Origin: Phoenix dactylifera
Taxonomy: Eukaryota; Streptophyta; Magnoliopsida; Arecales; Arecaceae
DNA length: 64,000 nt
Direction: 5' to 3'
NCBI RefSeq assembly: GCF_009389715.1
Contig: NW_024068486.1
Span: 1-64,000 of the forward strand
In this document: piece after piece, positions 48,974 through 59,587 of the stretch
How positions within the stretch are numbered: the stretch's first letter is position 1
How the letters are laid out: each line of letters opens with the position of its first letter
Notes under the pieces: generated by a model
The model's database searches: none
The model's input: the letters and a program-made list of their open reading frames with translations, nothing else
Told to the model about the DNA's origin: nothing
Made by a program: the position numbers and the translations under genes

Positions 48974-50755
48974 TCATACAGTTTTAGGTACCCAAGTTTT
49001 CTTGGGTCCTTCATGGTTAGTAATATTGGTTCCTTTTGGAACCCAAACCCTTTTAATTTTTCTTTTGATTTTTCCTTTTCTAAAATCACATACATTTGCT
49101 TTGTGTCCTAATGTTCCACAGCAAAAACATGTTATTTTCTTAGTTTTGTTTTCTCCTGCTTTAACAAAGAAATTACTAAGGAGTTTTTGCCTATTGTTAG
49201 GTTTATACCCTAAACCAGCTCTATTGAATACAGCTCGTTGACTACTAAGTATCATCTCTAATTTTTCTGAGCTATATGTAAATCGTTCTACAAAAGGCTT
49301 GTATTTTTCAAGATCTAGTGTCAATTTTTGTTTTTCTGTTTTTAGATCATTTAGTTCTTTTGTGAGACTCTCATTTAAAATATATTTATTATTTTTAAGT
49401 TCTAATATTTCTTTGTTCAGCCTTTCATTATCTTTAGTTAAGGTATTATTCTTTTGTATCAAGATTTGGTTGCTTGTTTTAAGTTCTGCATTTTCTTTAA
49501 TAAGAACATCTTTATCCTTAACTAATGTATCATACTTACGGAGATGTGTTTGGTTAGTTACTTTTAATTCTTTGTTTTTAAGGTTTATTGTCTTGTATTC
49601 ATCCATTAATTCATTGAAAGCATCATATAATTCATCGAAAGTAAAATCTAAATGTGTTCCGGATATTACCTCATTGTCGTTAGCCATAAAACAAATGTTG
49701 GCCTTTTCTTCTTGCTCCTCATCCGATGATGATGAAGATGTATCGGAGTCCGATAGGGTGGAGACGAGGACTTTCTTTTTCTTGTGCTTGCTCCCCTTCT
49801 TCAGCAAAGGACACTCAGCTCTGAAGTGCCCCGGCTTCTTACACTCATAACATCCGATCCCCTCATTTTCTCTTTTCTTACCTTTATCCTTGTGATAGGA
49901 ACCTGAGGGGCCTCTCCTTTGATGTGAAGATTTCTTTCGGTTGATGAATCTTCTGAATTTTCTTACAAGGAGAGCCTCATCATCATCTCCCTCATTATCT
50001 TCCTCTTCACTGCTACTGCTGCAAGACAAGTCTTTGTTAGTAGACACCGATTTTAATGCTATTACCTTTTTCTTGTGAGAGGACTCCTCTTCATTATGTT
50101 GTTTCATGGTGAGCTCGTGCGTCATTAGAGATCCAAGAAGCTCCTCAAGTGGAAGCTTGTTCAAGTCCTTGGCTTCTTGGATAGCTGTCACTTTGGCTTC
50201 CCATAACCTTGGTAGATAGCGAAGAATCTTCCTGACAAGCTCACTGTTAGTATAATTTTTGCCAAGACTTTTTAGGCCATTGGCAATGTCAGTAAATCTA
50301 GTGAACATGCAAGTGATTGTTTCATTAGAATCCATCTTAAATAGTTCATACTTATGAACCAATATATTTATTTTGGATTCTTTGACTTGATTCGTGCCCT
50401 CATGGGTCACTTCAAGTCTATCCCAAATCTCTTTTGCAGAATTGCAAGTAGAGACCCTATTGAATTCATTCCTATCTAATGTACAGTAAAGCACATTCAT
50501 TGCTTTGGCATTGAGTTGTGCCTTCCTCATGTCATGGTCATCCCAATCCTTTTCAAGTTTGGGTACAGTGACACCCTCTACATAGATGGATGGGATGTAT
50601 GGTCCATTTAATATAATGGTCCACATCTCATAGTCTTGGGCTTGGATAAATATTCTCATCCTAGCCTTCCAATATGAATAGTCGGATCCATTAAAGAATG
50701 GGGGTCTTTGGGTGGATTGGCCCTCAATGTGGGAAGATCCAAATGGGGTTGTCAT
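48974..50755 (-). CDS. Sirevirus Gag, 593-codon open frame
   Basis: Starts MTTPFGSSHIEGQSTQRPPF, followed by a plant Copia Gag region (FNGSDYSYWKARMRIFIQAQ; AKEIWDRLEVTHEGTNQVKE; LPLEELLGSLMTHELTM). Two CCHC zinc knuckles are visible: CYECKKPGHFRAEC (about residue 300) and CFCCGTLGHKANVC (about residue 543), with a long Lys/Asn/Leu-rich coiled-coil-like stretch between them. An extended Gag with a C-terminal knuckle fits Sireviruses. Confidence 0.95.
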   Translation of the reverse strand: MTTPFGSSHIEGQSTQRPPFFNGSDYSYWKARMRIFIQAQDYEMWTIILNGPYIPSIYVEGVTVPKLEKDWDDHDMRKAQLNAKAMNVLYCTLDRNEFNRVSTCNSAKEIWDRLEVTHEGTNQVKESKINILVHKYELFKMDSNETITCMFTRFTDIANGLKSLGKNYTNSELVRKILRYLPRLWEAKVTAIQEAKDLNKLPLEELLGSLMTHELTMKQHNEEESSHKKKVIALKSVSTNKDLSCSSSSEEEDNEGDDDEALLVRKFRRFINRKKSSHQRRGPSGSYHKDKGKKRENEGIGCYECKKPGHFRAECPLLKKGSKHKKKKVLVSTLSDSDTSSSSSDEEQEEKANICFMANDNEVISGTHLDFTFDELYDAFNELMDEYKTINLKNKELKVTNQTHLRKYDTLVKDKDVLIKENAELKTSNQILIQKNNTLTKDNERLNKEILELKNNKYILNESLTKELNDLKTEKQKLTLDLEKYKPFVERFTYSSEKLEMILSSQRAVFNRAGLGYKPNNRQKLLSNFFVKAGENKTKKITCFCCGTLGHKANVCDFRKGKIKRKIKRVWVPKGTNITNHEGPKKTWVPKTV

Positions 50756-50789
50756 TTTGATCTTTTACTCTTTGGGTAAAAGAGTTCCT

Positions 50790-50801
50790 GCTCTGATACC
50801 A
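50790..50801 (-). promoter_or_regulatory. Primer-binding site (initiator Met tRNA) of the Sirevirus
   Basis: The minus strand reads TGGTATCAGAGC, complementary to the 3' end of plant initiator methionyl-tRNA, two bases inside the 5' LTR. This fixes the element's orientation as minus. Confidence 0.95.
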
Positions 50802-50803
50802 CT

Positions 50804-52791
50804 TGTTGCCCAGATAAACAACCCAAGAGGGGGGGGGGGTGAATTGGGTTTTAAAATAATTATTACAATTATTTGATTTGCGAAATACTAATTAACACTT
50901 TTTGCAAGTTGATTAATTAGATGCTATGTGCTGTGAATGAAATGAAAGTAAGAGAGATACACAAACAATCACAAACACAAGGATTTTATAGTGGTTCGGA
51001 GCTAACCCTTGCTCCTACGTCCACTCCCCAAACCTCACTTGGGAATTCACTATAACCCCTCGGATTACAGCCGGTTGTTTTACAAGCTCACAACCAAACT
51101 TGTTGTTTTACGAGGTCACAACGAACTCAGTCGGTTTTCCCAGGCTCACCGACTAGAACCACCCCGATTGTTTTTCCGGGATCATAATCGAACCCTTACA
51201 CCGTTGGTTTCAACCTAGGCTCACCAACAAACCTATACACCCTTGATTCAATCCCCTGATTGAATTAAGTAAAGACCAAATGGAAAGAACAAAGACAAAC
51301 AGAAAAATAGAGCTTCTGAAAAGCAGATATACAGCGATATAACTAAGAGAGAAGTTTAGAGCCCTCAAACACGTTTGAGTTGGAGTAGAGAAGGGCTTCT
51401 GGAACTTTCTGTCTCCTCTTGAATGTCTGAAAGACTTGAAGGCTGGAGGAGACTTCTTTAAAGCTGGGAAGAGTCGGTTGAATGGAGTTAATGGTGCTCT
51501 TCCTTCTTTTCCGTTGAAAAAATCGTTTGCAGATGAAGGATTCTTGTTTTCTTTGAGTGGAATGTTGCTTCTCTCCTTTGCTACAGTCCTCTGTGGCTAT
51601 TTAGCCATTCCCCACGGAAACTAGCCGTTAGACTCACTTTACTAGCCATTCTGCACACTCTGCACATCCTGACAATGTGTCCGTTGGGGTCGGAGTCGAC
51701 TCGCGCGATCTGGAGTCGACTCGGCTGTAGCGGGAGTCGACTCATGCTTTTTTGGAGTCGGCTCGGCAACTGTTCCGGATTTGAATTAAAGTGAGCTTCT
51801 CGACTGGGAGTCGACTCGACTTAACCCGGAGTCGACTAGCCAAAACCTGGAGCTGACCTGGCATTTTTGGAGTCGGCTCATCCCATGAAATCCACAGAGC
51901 TATTCTTCAACTTGGCCCACTCGAGTCGACTCGGAAATACTGGGAGTCGACTCGGCGCTCAGAGCCCGAACTCCCGATCTTCTATCTTTTGGCTCGTCCA
52001 GTCTTGGAGTCGACTCGAGCTGTTCCGGAGTCGACTCGGCTCTCAGTTTCCGAAACACAGCCTTCTGTCTTTTTGGTGTAGCACTGCCTTGGAGTCGACT
52101 CGAGCTGTCTTGGAGTCGACTCGCGTCTCAGAGACAACAATTCGGTCTTCTGTCTTTTTGGGGTCGCGCTGTCTCGGAGTCGACTCGGGCATTGCGGGAG
52201 TCGACTCGGATCTCAGTGTCCGAAAACTGCTCTCTGACTTTTGCCTAGTATAACACTGAGAGTCGACTCTAGCTTTCTTTGGAGTCGACCTGCCAACCAT
52301 CGGAGTCGACTCGCGTTCCTCAGGAGTCGACTCGGCTCTCAGGGTCGAAAATTGCTCTCTAACTTTTTGTCTGTAACTCCCTGGAGTCGACTCATACTAC
52401 TCCAGAGTCGACTCGGCAAGCTTCGGAGTTGACTCGCGCTCTTCAGGAGTCGACTCGTTGACAGGTTTTGAATTGAGTCTTTCTGTTCATCTGTCTGTTC
52501 TCAGTCGGAGTCGACTCGTAATGTTCCGGATTCGACTCGAGCCTGTGCCAGTGCTTCTGATATGCTTGGAGTCGACTCGTAATATCCCGGAGTTGACTCG
52601 AGTCTCAGACTTTGGTTCAACTTGACTTCTTAACTTATCCAAAATATCTTGAACCAAGTCTAGACGCACTTAACCATAAATTTATAAGATTTTCACTGAA
52701 ACACTAGATTGAATTCATTAGTAAGCATAAGATATACTCAAATGCTTTGATCTCATCAAAATCAAATAGGGTTATGATCAATCACTCCACA
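50804..52791 (-). repeat. 5' LTR of the Sirevirus
   Basis: A 1,988-bp copy of the 41,121-43,109 sequence, with the same G-run near its left edge and the same palindrome array at about 51,690-52,610. Sequence flanking its right edge carries the ACATG duplication. Confidence 0.95.
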
Positions 52792-52796
52792 ACATG

Positions 52797-55275
52797 CACC
52801 TCATAAATGACTTAAATATATTTTCTTATAATCACATGCCAATCTTAGATGAATTAAAGATTGGGTTCTAGTAAAACTAAGATAGGAAAATTTAAATATT
52901 TGAAGGTCAGAGGACATTCTGGTGCAAGGCCACGAACCTAGGATGCCTAATAGATCAAAAGTTGGTTCACTAAAATTAATGCACGGCTGTGCCAAAATGA
53001 AGCTGGATTATTACTCTCCATCCATGCTAACTCATGGCTATCGCCCCCACTTCATCCACAATGTAATAAGCTTTTGCTGTAGTCCAAATTCATAGGCAGC
53101 TATGCTTTCCATGTGAGGTAATTACAATTATATATACATCCCTTCAAACAAAATATGCAAAAACATGATTATAGTAAAAAATTATAGATCATCCATGAGA
53201 GGATCCATACGGGCATTTTTTTTTAGTCCTACATTAGTTATGTGCTAGAGAAATCATGAGTACTTAAACAAGACTAAGAAACTCAAAATAATACCTTTCA
53301 GCTAGCTTTTTTTTCTTACAAGATCATGGATTATTACAAAATGATATCAGACTAAACCTAACTCATGGCCTGTACAGATTAGGAAACACTGGAGCATAGT
53401 TTCTTCTGGAACCACAGACCGATCATAGTATTGTGATTGAATTTAAGCCTAGAAAAAATGTTAGAGCTTAAATGAGAAGAGTATGTAAGGATCCACACCG
53501 GCGTATGCTTAATTCACATCGATTATGCACTGGGAAGAACTTGGATAATGATACCGAGACTAAGGAATATAAAAGAATTACATGCTGGCTAGCCTATGTG
53601 GGTAAGGTCCTAGGTTGTCAAAATCCGCTTCCGATCATTATTTAATTTATCAGAGATGTGAAAGTGTGTAACTGATAGAGTACATAGAAGACCCGATTGA
53701 TATCTAGGTGAATTGAGCAATGATTACTAATGAGTGATTGGAACCAATACTCATTTAAGTAACAATAAGTCCTTTCAAAACTATCCTAGAAAAGTGGGTT
53801 AATTTATCAAAAATTTCTTCCTCAAAGAGAACCCACTATTGAAGGCAGACGAAATTGGTATGTACAAAATGCTTGTCTAATTATAGAGAATTTGCATTTA
53901 CAAAGTTGTTTTTAGGTTGCTTGTCTACTTATTTTATATTTACGAAAAATTCCTCCAATCAGAAGACATAAAAAATTGGTATGGTTCAAGAGAATCGGTG
54001 TGATACACACAAAGTAATTGAGCACAAACTTGCCTAGACGGTAGCGAGTGGGCTTGGAAAAACTTTTCACGTGCACTGGTGGGCACCCTAAAGTATTTTC
54101 CTTTATTTTGAGCTTATACTATGTAGCTGCATTGGTAAGTCGCATATACCAAAAATATAGGCATAATAATATTACCAAAGATGGGCATCCATGTTAATAT
54201 GGTGAAAACTGACTTAGATACTAAGTCATTAGTGTTTGGGTCATGAGTGAACAATTCTGCTGTGGGTGAAACATGGATTAATCCATTGGCCTATGGAATC
54301 ATTTGTACAGTATAATAATGAATATTTAAAAGTAATAAAAATTTTAAAAATATAAAAAATGAATAAATATAAAAGTTACGACAATCATAATTGAATTAGT
54401 TATTACATATGTAATATCCATGATCCACATAAAAAATAATAAAATATCCATACCATAAAAATGATAGATTCTTGCAATTTATTTTATAGAAGAATAAATA
54501 AAAAGATATCTATTAGTATCTTTTACTAAATATATCTCTCACCGGATTTAGGCTTAGCATACCAAAGACCAACTTGGCTAAAGATTTGGGTTGCCAAGAT
54601 ACTGGTCATACTACAGGCCTTCAGTCAGATTAAATTTGCATTAAAAATATATTTTAAAATTTAAGATATAAAAATAGAATTAATATAAAATATGTATATT
54701 TTATAATTTTCTATTTTGATTCTACTTTTTAAATCACATTGATCGACATTCTATGCTACTCTTTGAAGATAGCATAAACAGAAAATAATCATGAATTATT
54801 TAATTTTAAAACCTATGAAATTATTTATAGTATGGAAAAAATATGTGAAACTTATTGATTTTGTATGTTTCATTCTCTTCCAAAAGATTGAAATGATTAT
54901 ATTTTTTATACAATTTATTTGATTATGAAATATGGGATGTGAGCTTGATGAACCCTTGATATGGGTTACAGCATTTCCAGTAGCTGATTGGATGAGCAAA
55001 TATAGGATGCGAGCTTGATTAACCGTCACTCTAGGTTGTAGCAATCCCTGCAGCTGTTAGTATTGCTTCATGATGCTTTCGATTGTTAGTTTGCTTCTCT
55101 ACTGATGCCTGTTAATGCTCTTTTGTAAGAGTTTAAGGGGTTGCCTCCCATTCCTAAAAAAAGACTTTAGGTTTTTCTTCCTGAAAACCTGCTAATTTTT
55201 TGATGGATCCGAATGCATTTCCAAATCCTTTAAGAAATCAGATAGGCCAGAGGTTGGTTTGCTGGTTTTCCAGCT
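52797..55275. other. Gene-free AT-rich stretch
   Basis: No coding exon is recognised on either strand. A diverged two-copy repeat (GATGTGAGCTTGATGAACC / GATGCGAGCTTGATTAACC) is visible at about 54,935-55,045, with a period near 75 bp. Confidence 0.45.
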
Positions 55276-55283
55276 GGTCCAAT
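55276..55283. repeat. Left 8-bp target duplication of the hAT-type element
   Basis: GGTCCAAT directly left of TAGGGG; identical to 59,580-59,587. Confidence 0.95.
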
Positions 55284-56087
55284 TAGGGGTGGCAATCGGG
55301 TCGGGTTGAACATAAACGGGTCGGGTCATATATAGGTCGGGTCAGAAAATCATAAACCTGAACCCGACCTGTTTATTAAATAGATCAGAAATTGCAACCT
55401 GAACCTGACCTGTTTAATAAACAGGTAACCCGACCCGACCCGTTTAACCTGTTTAATAAACAGGTCACCTGTTTGCCCAACCCGACCCGACCCGTTTAAC
55501 TTGTTTAGTCTAACCCATGCTGAACCGACCTGTTTAACCTGTTTATCCAACCCGACCCGACCTGTTTAACCTGTTTGTCTAAAGCTATCGGTAATTAAGA
55601 AAATAAGTTAAAAAAATGGTTGCTCGGCGATCACTAAAGCTGAAAACCACAATCTACTCTGTTCCAGTTTGACTTACTCAATGATCATGTCCGTCGGAGT
55701 CTGGCTTTCATATGCCAGTAACTGACAACCAAGAGATAGCAGCAAATCGTCCATCCCATCAGATCAAGACATCATCAATTCACGGACATCCACAAAATGT
55801 CCATACCGAGAAAATAGGGCATAGAGAACGACCACTCGATATATTAAGAAAGAATAGCACTCAAGGCTATACAGGAATGATATCCAAATTACGAAGTCAA
55901 TCCGATCCCAGTTCCCAAACAGGCAAGAAAATATTAGAATGAAAATACTCATTCACAAGGGGGAACACTTAACCACAATTCATCAACCAAGCACTAGTTT
56001 TTTATGTAGTAGCAAATGATATCACTATACTCAAAAGCACCAGTTTGAGTGGGAGAGGGAGGTGCAGTGATCTCATATCCGCTCATA

Positions 56088-56987
56088 CTAGCATTTGAAG
56101 CCATGGCAAATGGACAAAATTATGATGAGGATTAATGCAATGATGATGCCCAAGACGATCAGTTTTATCTTCATGTTCTGAAACCACATCTTCCTTCTCA
56201 TCTTTGTTCCTTGCTGCCTGAAATCTTGAGCCTGCAAACCCCAAACACAAGAAAACAATTTAATGTTGAACAGCCTTGAGGGAAAAAATAATCACCAAAA
56301 AAAGAAATTGAATGCAAACCATCCCTGTCCACGAATGGTACTGCCAGAAGCAAATCCAAGAAAACATCCAGATGCCCACTAAGGGTTGGTGAACGTAAGT
56401 TACAGACCTGATAGCGAAGGTTTTCAGTTTTGTCGACAAGCAACTCGATTTTCTCCCCACGATCAAGAACCTGAAAAGATGTTCTCAAGGAATTAATTAT
56501 GCTACTTGTCAAGGAAAAAGGAATTACTGGCAACATTCCATAATTAAGGACAACAAAATCATTAAAATAATCACAAGTTAAACCATTAAAAGAGATACCA
56601 TGATGTACCTTTTCAATATTTTCCATCATAACTCCTTGAACTTCTGAGACCTGCGCTTTCACTTTCGCCAGTTTGCTTATTTCCTCAGGGACGTCAGGGT
56701 GATCCACACAATACTGCATGTGCTCATTCAGTTTTGGCCTGAAATTTTAGTGAATATTTTTTTAACGTTAGTCAATAATTTTGCCATCAAAAGAAACATA
56801 AAATCACAGCAGTATCTTTGAATGGTTAGGAAGGAAAAAATATACCCAAACTCTCGGTTGAGGCCGTTAGTTGCAGCAGTTGCAGCTTTTCCTCCTCCAT
56901 ATCTTTTGATGAAATCATCCTTAATCCTCTCCAGGAAGGCAATGGGAATTTGTCTGCCTGCTAACTCAACTGCAACTACACAATATG
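56088..56987 (-). pseudogene. VAMP72-type R-SNARE gene fragment (exons 2-5) inside the hAT-type element
   Basis: VAMP72 proteins are longin R-SNAREs that drive secretory and plasma-membrane vesicle fusion. Exons: 56987-56846, 56738-56609, 56470-56408 and 56231-56088, all GT-AG with matching phases and introns of 107-176 bp. They encode the second half of the longin domain ([40 protein letters not shown]), the full R-SNARE helix ([20 protein letters not shown], then [20 protein letters not shown], with the central Arg in LDRGEK), the basic MRRKMW, and the membrane anchor ending SICHGFKC before TAG. HPDVPEE carries three extra residues (DVP) relative to the usual HPEE. Exon 1, with the start codon and first longin half (normally a SLIYSFVARGTV-like start), is absent between 57,000 and the element end. 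Every retained exon is open. It is best seen as a captured partial copy, possibly expressed from another start. Confidence 0.88.
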
Positions 56988-57461
56988 CTGCAATATCCCA
57001 GATGGATTTTACCCACTAATAATGAGTGCATAATGGTAAAGAACTTTTATATTCATGTTCTCAGTTTAAATATGCAAAATTCTCCTGACAGATTATCCAG
57101 CATAATTAAATAGCACTGTGCTTTTTCGATTTAAAGAAACTATTAAAGCATGAACCGAGACCACAATATATCCTTCATGTAAGGTATGGAAGGACGATAA
57201 AGGCAATATAAGAAACTATACAAGAAAGACCACTGATAACAATGAAGAAGAAAAAGCTTACTGACCATTTTATACAGAAAAATGCACATGCATGATATGA
57301 TGTGAAACAAAAGAGAATATAAGGTCAACTGGAAACACAACAGTGTAATTTACAACTGAACTCATCTTCCAGCAAAAAAACCAGTCATACTTCATCCGAT
57401 CAAACTATAATGCTTATTAAAGAGAGAAATTTACAGGGCTTAAATGATGTCAGAAGTAACT

Positions 57462-58339
57462 AGTAAGGCAAAAGCCACAGAGCCACCCAATGTCAGAAGC
57501 ACTGGAGTCTGGAACATACACAAGCTACCCACGAGTCAAATCAATATCAATGTGGGTGCTCCGTGCTCCTCATTTCCATTTCCAAAACAAAACAGACCCA
57601 ACGAAGACAGTTGAAAACCTTTAGTCAGAGCATCAAGAACACCACTGGACTCTAGATACTTCCTGAAAGCCTCCTTCTTTGCTTCCCTTTCCTGCACAAA
57701 ACATCATCTACTTAGGCACACACTTTGAAACGAATTATTTAAGATAATGATCCATTTCCAAAACAAAGTTGTTAGCGTCTTGGTCATAGAAGCTGCTTTG
57801 GAAAACAGTGCACTTCTCACTTCTCAGACTGCTTTATATTCTTTCTTCTAAGACCCTTTCCATATGCAGTAGCAAACAAACAAAAAATATTCAGCTTATA
57901 AACTGTCTACATGATTATCCAAAGAGATAGATGCATGGTTGGAAATAGCTAAGTGATTGCAATTGCTTTTCTGCTATCATCCTGTTAAAAAGAAAAACAA
58001 AACGACATGTTTCAATGCTGTTTGGAAGGGAAATGGAAAGAAAATAAGTTAAAAAAATACCACAGAGTAAGGCAAAAGCCACAGAGCCACCCAATGTCAG
58101 AAGCACTGGAACATACACAAGCTACCCACGAGTCAAATCAATATCAATGTGGGTGCCCCGTGCTCCTCATTTCCAAAAGAAAAACAAAACGACATGTTTC
58201 AATGCTTCTCTGCTATCATCCTGTTTCAATGTCAGTAGATACTTCTAAGTGATTGCAATTGCTTCTCTGCTATCATCCTGTTAAAAAGAAAAACAAAACG
58301 ACATGTTTCAATGCTGTTTGGAAGGGAAATGGAAAGAAA
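57462..58339. repeat. Nested short duplications inside the hAT-type element
   Basis: 57,462-57,578 recurs at 58,066-58,175 (shared AAGCCACAGAGCCACCCAA; one 7-bp indel). 57,951-58,043 recurs at 58,247-58,339, and part of it a third time at 58,174-58,223 (shared AACAAAACGACATGTTTCAA). The order of copies implies at least two local duplication steps after or during assembly of the element. Confidence 0.9.
57619..57691 (-). pseudogene. MYCBP-like (c-Myc-binding protein) exon fragment inside the hAT-type element
   Basis: A 73-nt open segment between a TTTGTGCAG acceptor and an AAAG|GTTTTC donor encodes EREAKKEAFRKYLESSGVLDALTK. The FRKYLESSGVLDALTK block is the hallmark of MYCBP/AMY-1 homologues. 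The next conserved exon (normally starting VLVALYE) is not found downstream, and the first exon is not certain upstream. It ends in phase 1, and the next exon in line, VAMP72 exon 2, starts with the two bases needed to complete a codon (Ala). Confidence 0.8.
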
Positions 58340-58458
58340 TAGAAGTATCTACTGTACGAATAGTTGTGTACGACATCATGCGACAATAGATATTTTTAGA
58401 ATAAGGGCTAAGCACTATTAGACATGTTAGCAATTCAATCGAAAGATTCGAAACAAAC

Positions 58459-59110
58459 CAAGCTTGGTAGCCAGGCAATGTGGACTGCAATCGTGGGTCC
58501 CTATAAACCAGAAAGAGACAGACAATGAGACCAAAAACAGAAACAGCAAAAGGAGTTGCATTTCTAATCAAGAGCCCAGTAGCCAGAAAGAGGTTACGCC
58601 AATACCCTCCAATGTTCATCACAAAACGCAGCGAGAAACCTATACTCATGATTTATTTCTCAATGGGGGCATCAAGATTTCTCACAAACCAAACTAAATA
58701 CTTCCATATCGCGCCAAGAATGCCACATAACGCTACGAACTATCCCCCTGCTCTTCTTGAAACAGTTGATCACAGGAAAAAATGGCCCCCTCTAAAGAAA
58801 AAAAACAATAGACTCCAAGAATCCAAGATAAATAACGGGCCCTTATCTGAAACAAGAAACCGCTAAAAAACCGAACCCATAGCGTCAGGAGACGGAGAAA
58901 AAAGGAAGGAAGAATTTGTACCAAAGCTCCCAACGAGAAGAAGAACAGACGTAGTACTTGTGCTCACATGGCGGTTGCCGAAGAGAATCTTGACGGAGTA
59001 CTTGTGCGGGGCGGAAGTGGTGGTGCTCTCGTCGCCCCTCTCTTCCGACTACTCTGCAGAGATACTACTGCGAGGAGGAGGAGCCGAGGACGCCTGCACT
59101 GCACGAGGAG
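58459..59110 (-). pseudogene. Unidentified exon-like pieces inside the hAT-type element
   Basis: The minus strand at about 59,035-58,970 reads STTTSAPHKYSVKILFGNRH and ends at a CAT|GTGAGC donor, in a GC-rich stretch (58,950-59,200) that looks like a captured gene start. A 42-nt segment at 58,500-58,459 has a TTTATAG acceptor and a TTG|GTTTGT donor; it reads GPTIAVHIAWLPSL if joined in phase or DPRLQSTLPGYQA in another. Upstream, CTTTAGGGTTAGGGACC-like telo-box words (59,205-59,275) resemble those near plant promoters. I do not recognise a protein family, and the source gene may be the MYCBP-like gene, a third gene, or neither. Confidence 0.35.
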
Positions 59111-59579
59111 GCGGAAGTAGCCGGCACGGGGGAGGAGAGGGCGGAGGTCCGGAGGAGGGGGGAAGAGGGACAGGCAAAGAACTCGGGCGGCGGCGGCGCT
59201 AGAGCTAACCCTAAGGTCCCTAACCCTAAAGAGAATGTGGAGTGATGGTCTGATGGAGTCCCTAACCCTAAAGAGAAGCGGGGAGCTGGACCGACGCGGG
59301 GAGCTGGGCCGAGCGGTGAGTTGGGCCGAGCGGTAGCCTGTAGGCCTTGTGGATTGTGAGCCTGTGGTCTTTATTTCCTTATCTATCAGCCCAAAAATTA
59401 AACAGGTTATACGGGTTAAACGGGTCAGACATCTAAAACCCGTATCCGACCCAATTACTAAACAGGTTAAATGGGTCGACCTGTTTACGACCCGAATCCA
59501 TTTAGGCCAAACCCAAACCTGTTTATGGTGGGTCGAACACGAGTCGGGTTGGCGGGTCGGTCATTTTTTGCCACCCCTA

Positions 59580-59587
59580 GGTCCAAT
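59580..59587. repeat. Right 8-bp target duplication of the hAT-type element
   Basis: GGTCCAAT directly right of CCCCTA; identical to 55,276-55,283. Confidence 0.95.

Larger units (their letters stand above)
41121..52791 (-). mobile_element. Sirevirus-type Copia LTR retrotransposon, near-whole
   Basis: An 11,671-bp element inserted with target duplication ACATG (41,116-41,120 and 52,792-52,796). The 5' LTR is 50,804-52,791 and the 3' LTR 41,121-43,109 (TG...CA ends). Internal parts on the minus strand: primer-binding site, gag (50,755-48,974), pol in Copia order protease-integrase-RT-RNase H (48,921-45,859), and a third ORF in the env-like position. Large size, two Gag zinc knuckles, a third ORF after pol and several polypurine tracts are typical of the Sirevirus/Maximus lineage. 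It looks whole or nearly so, with at most one or two breaks. By eye the LTRs differ at about 25 sites (about 1.3%), mostly transitions; with a commonly used grass rate of 1.3e-8 per site per year this would mean roughly half a million years. Confidence 0.96.
55284..59579. mobile_element. Gene-carrying hAT-type transposon (Pack-type), 4,296 bp
   Basis: Ends are perfect 12-bp inverted repeats: TAGGGGTGGCAA at the left and TTGCCACCCCTA at the right. They are flanked by a perfect 8-bp duplication GGTCCAAT (55,276-55,283 and 59,580-59,587), the target size and end type of plant hAT elements. Subterminal regions (55,290-55,590 and 59,390-59,560) are packed with GGGTCGGGT, AACCTGTTTA and GACCCG words in both directions. 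No transposase is visible, so it must be non-autonomous. The interior instead holds, all reading on the minus strand, VAMP72 exons (56,088-56,987), a MYCBP-like exon (57,619-57,691) and other exon-like pieces up to about 59,100. Introns are retained, so capture was at the DNA level and not via RNA. The perfect target duplication suggests a fairly recent insertion. Confidence 0.93.

Noticed and set aside
56088-56987. An ordinary complete VAMP72 gene
   Set aside because: The first exon with the start codon and N-terminal longin half is not found, and the locus lies wholly inside a transposon with intact ends.
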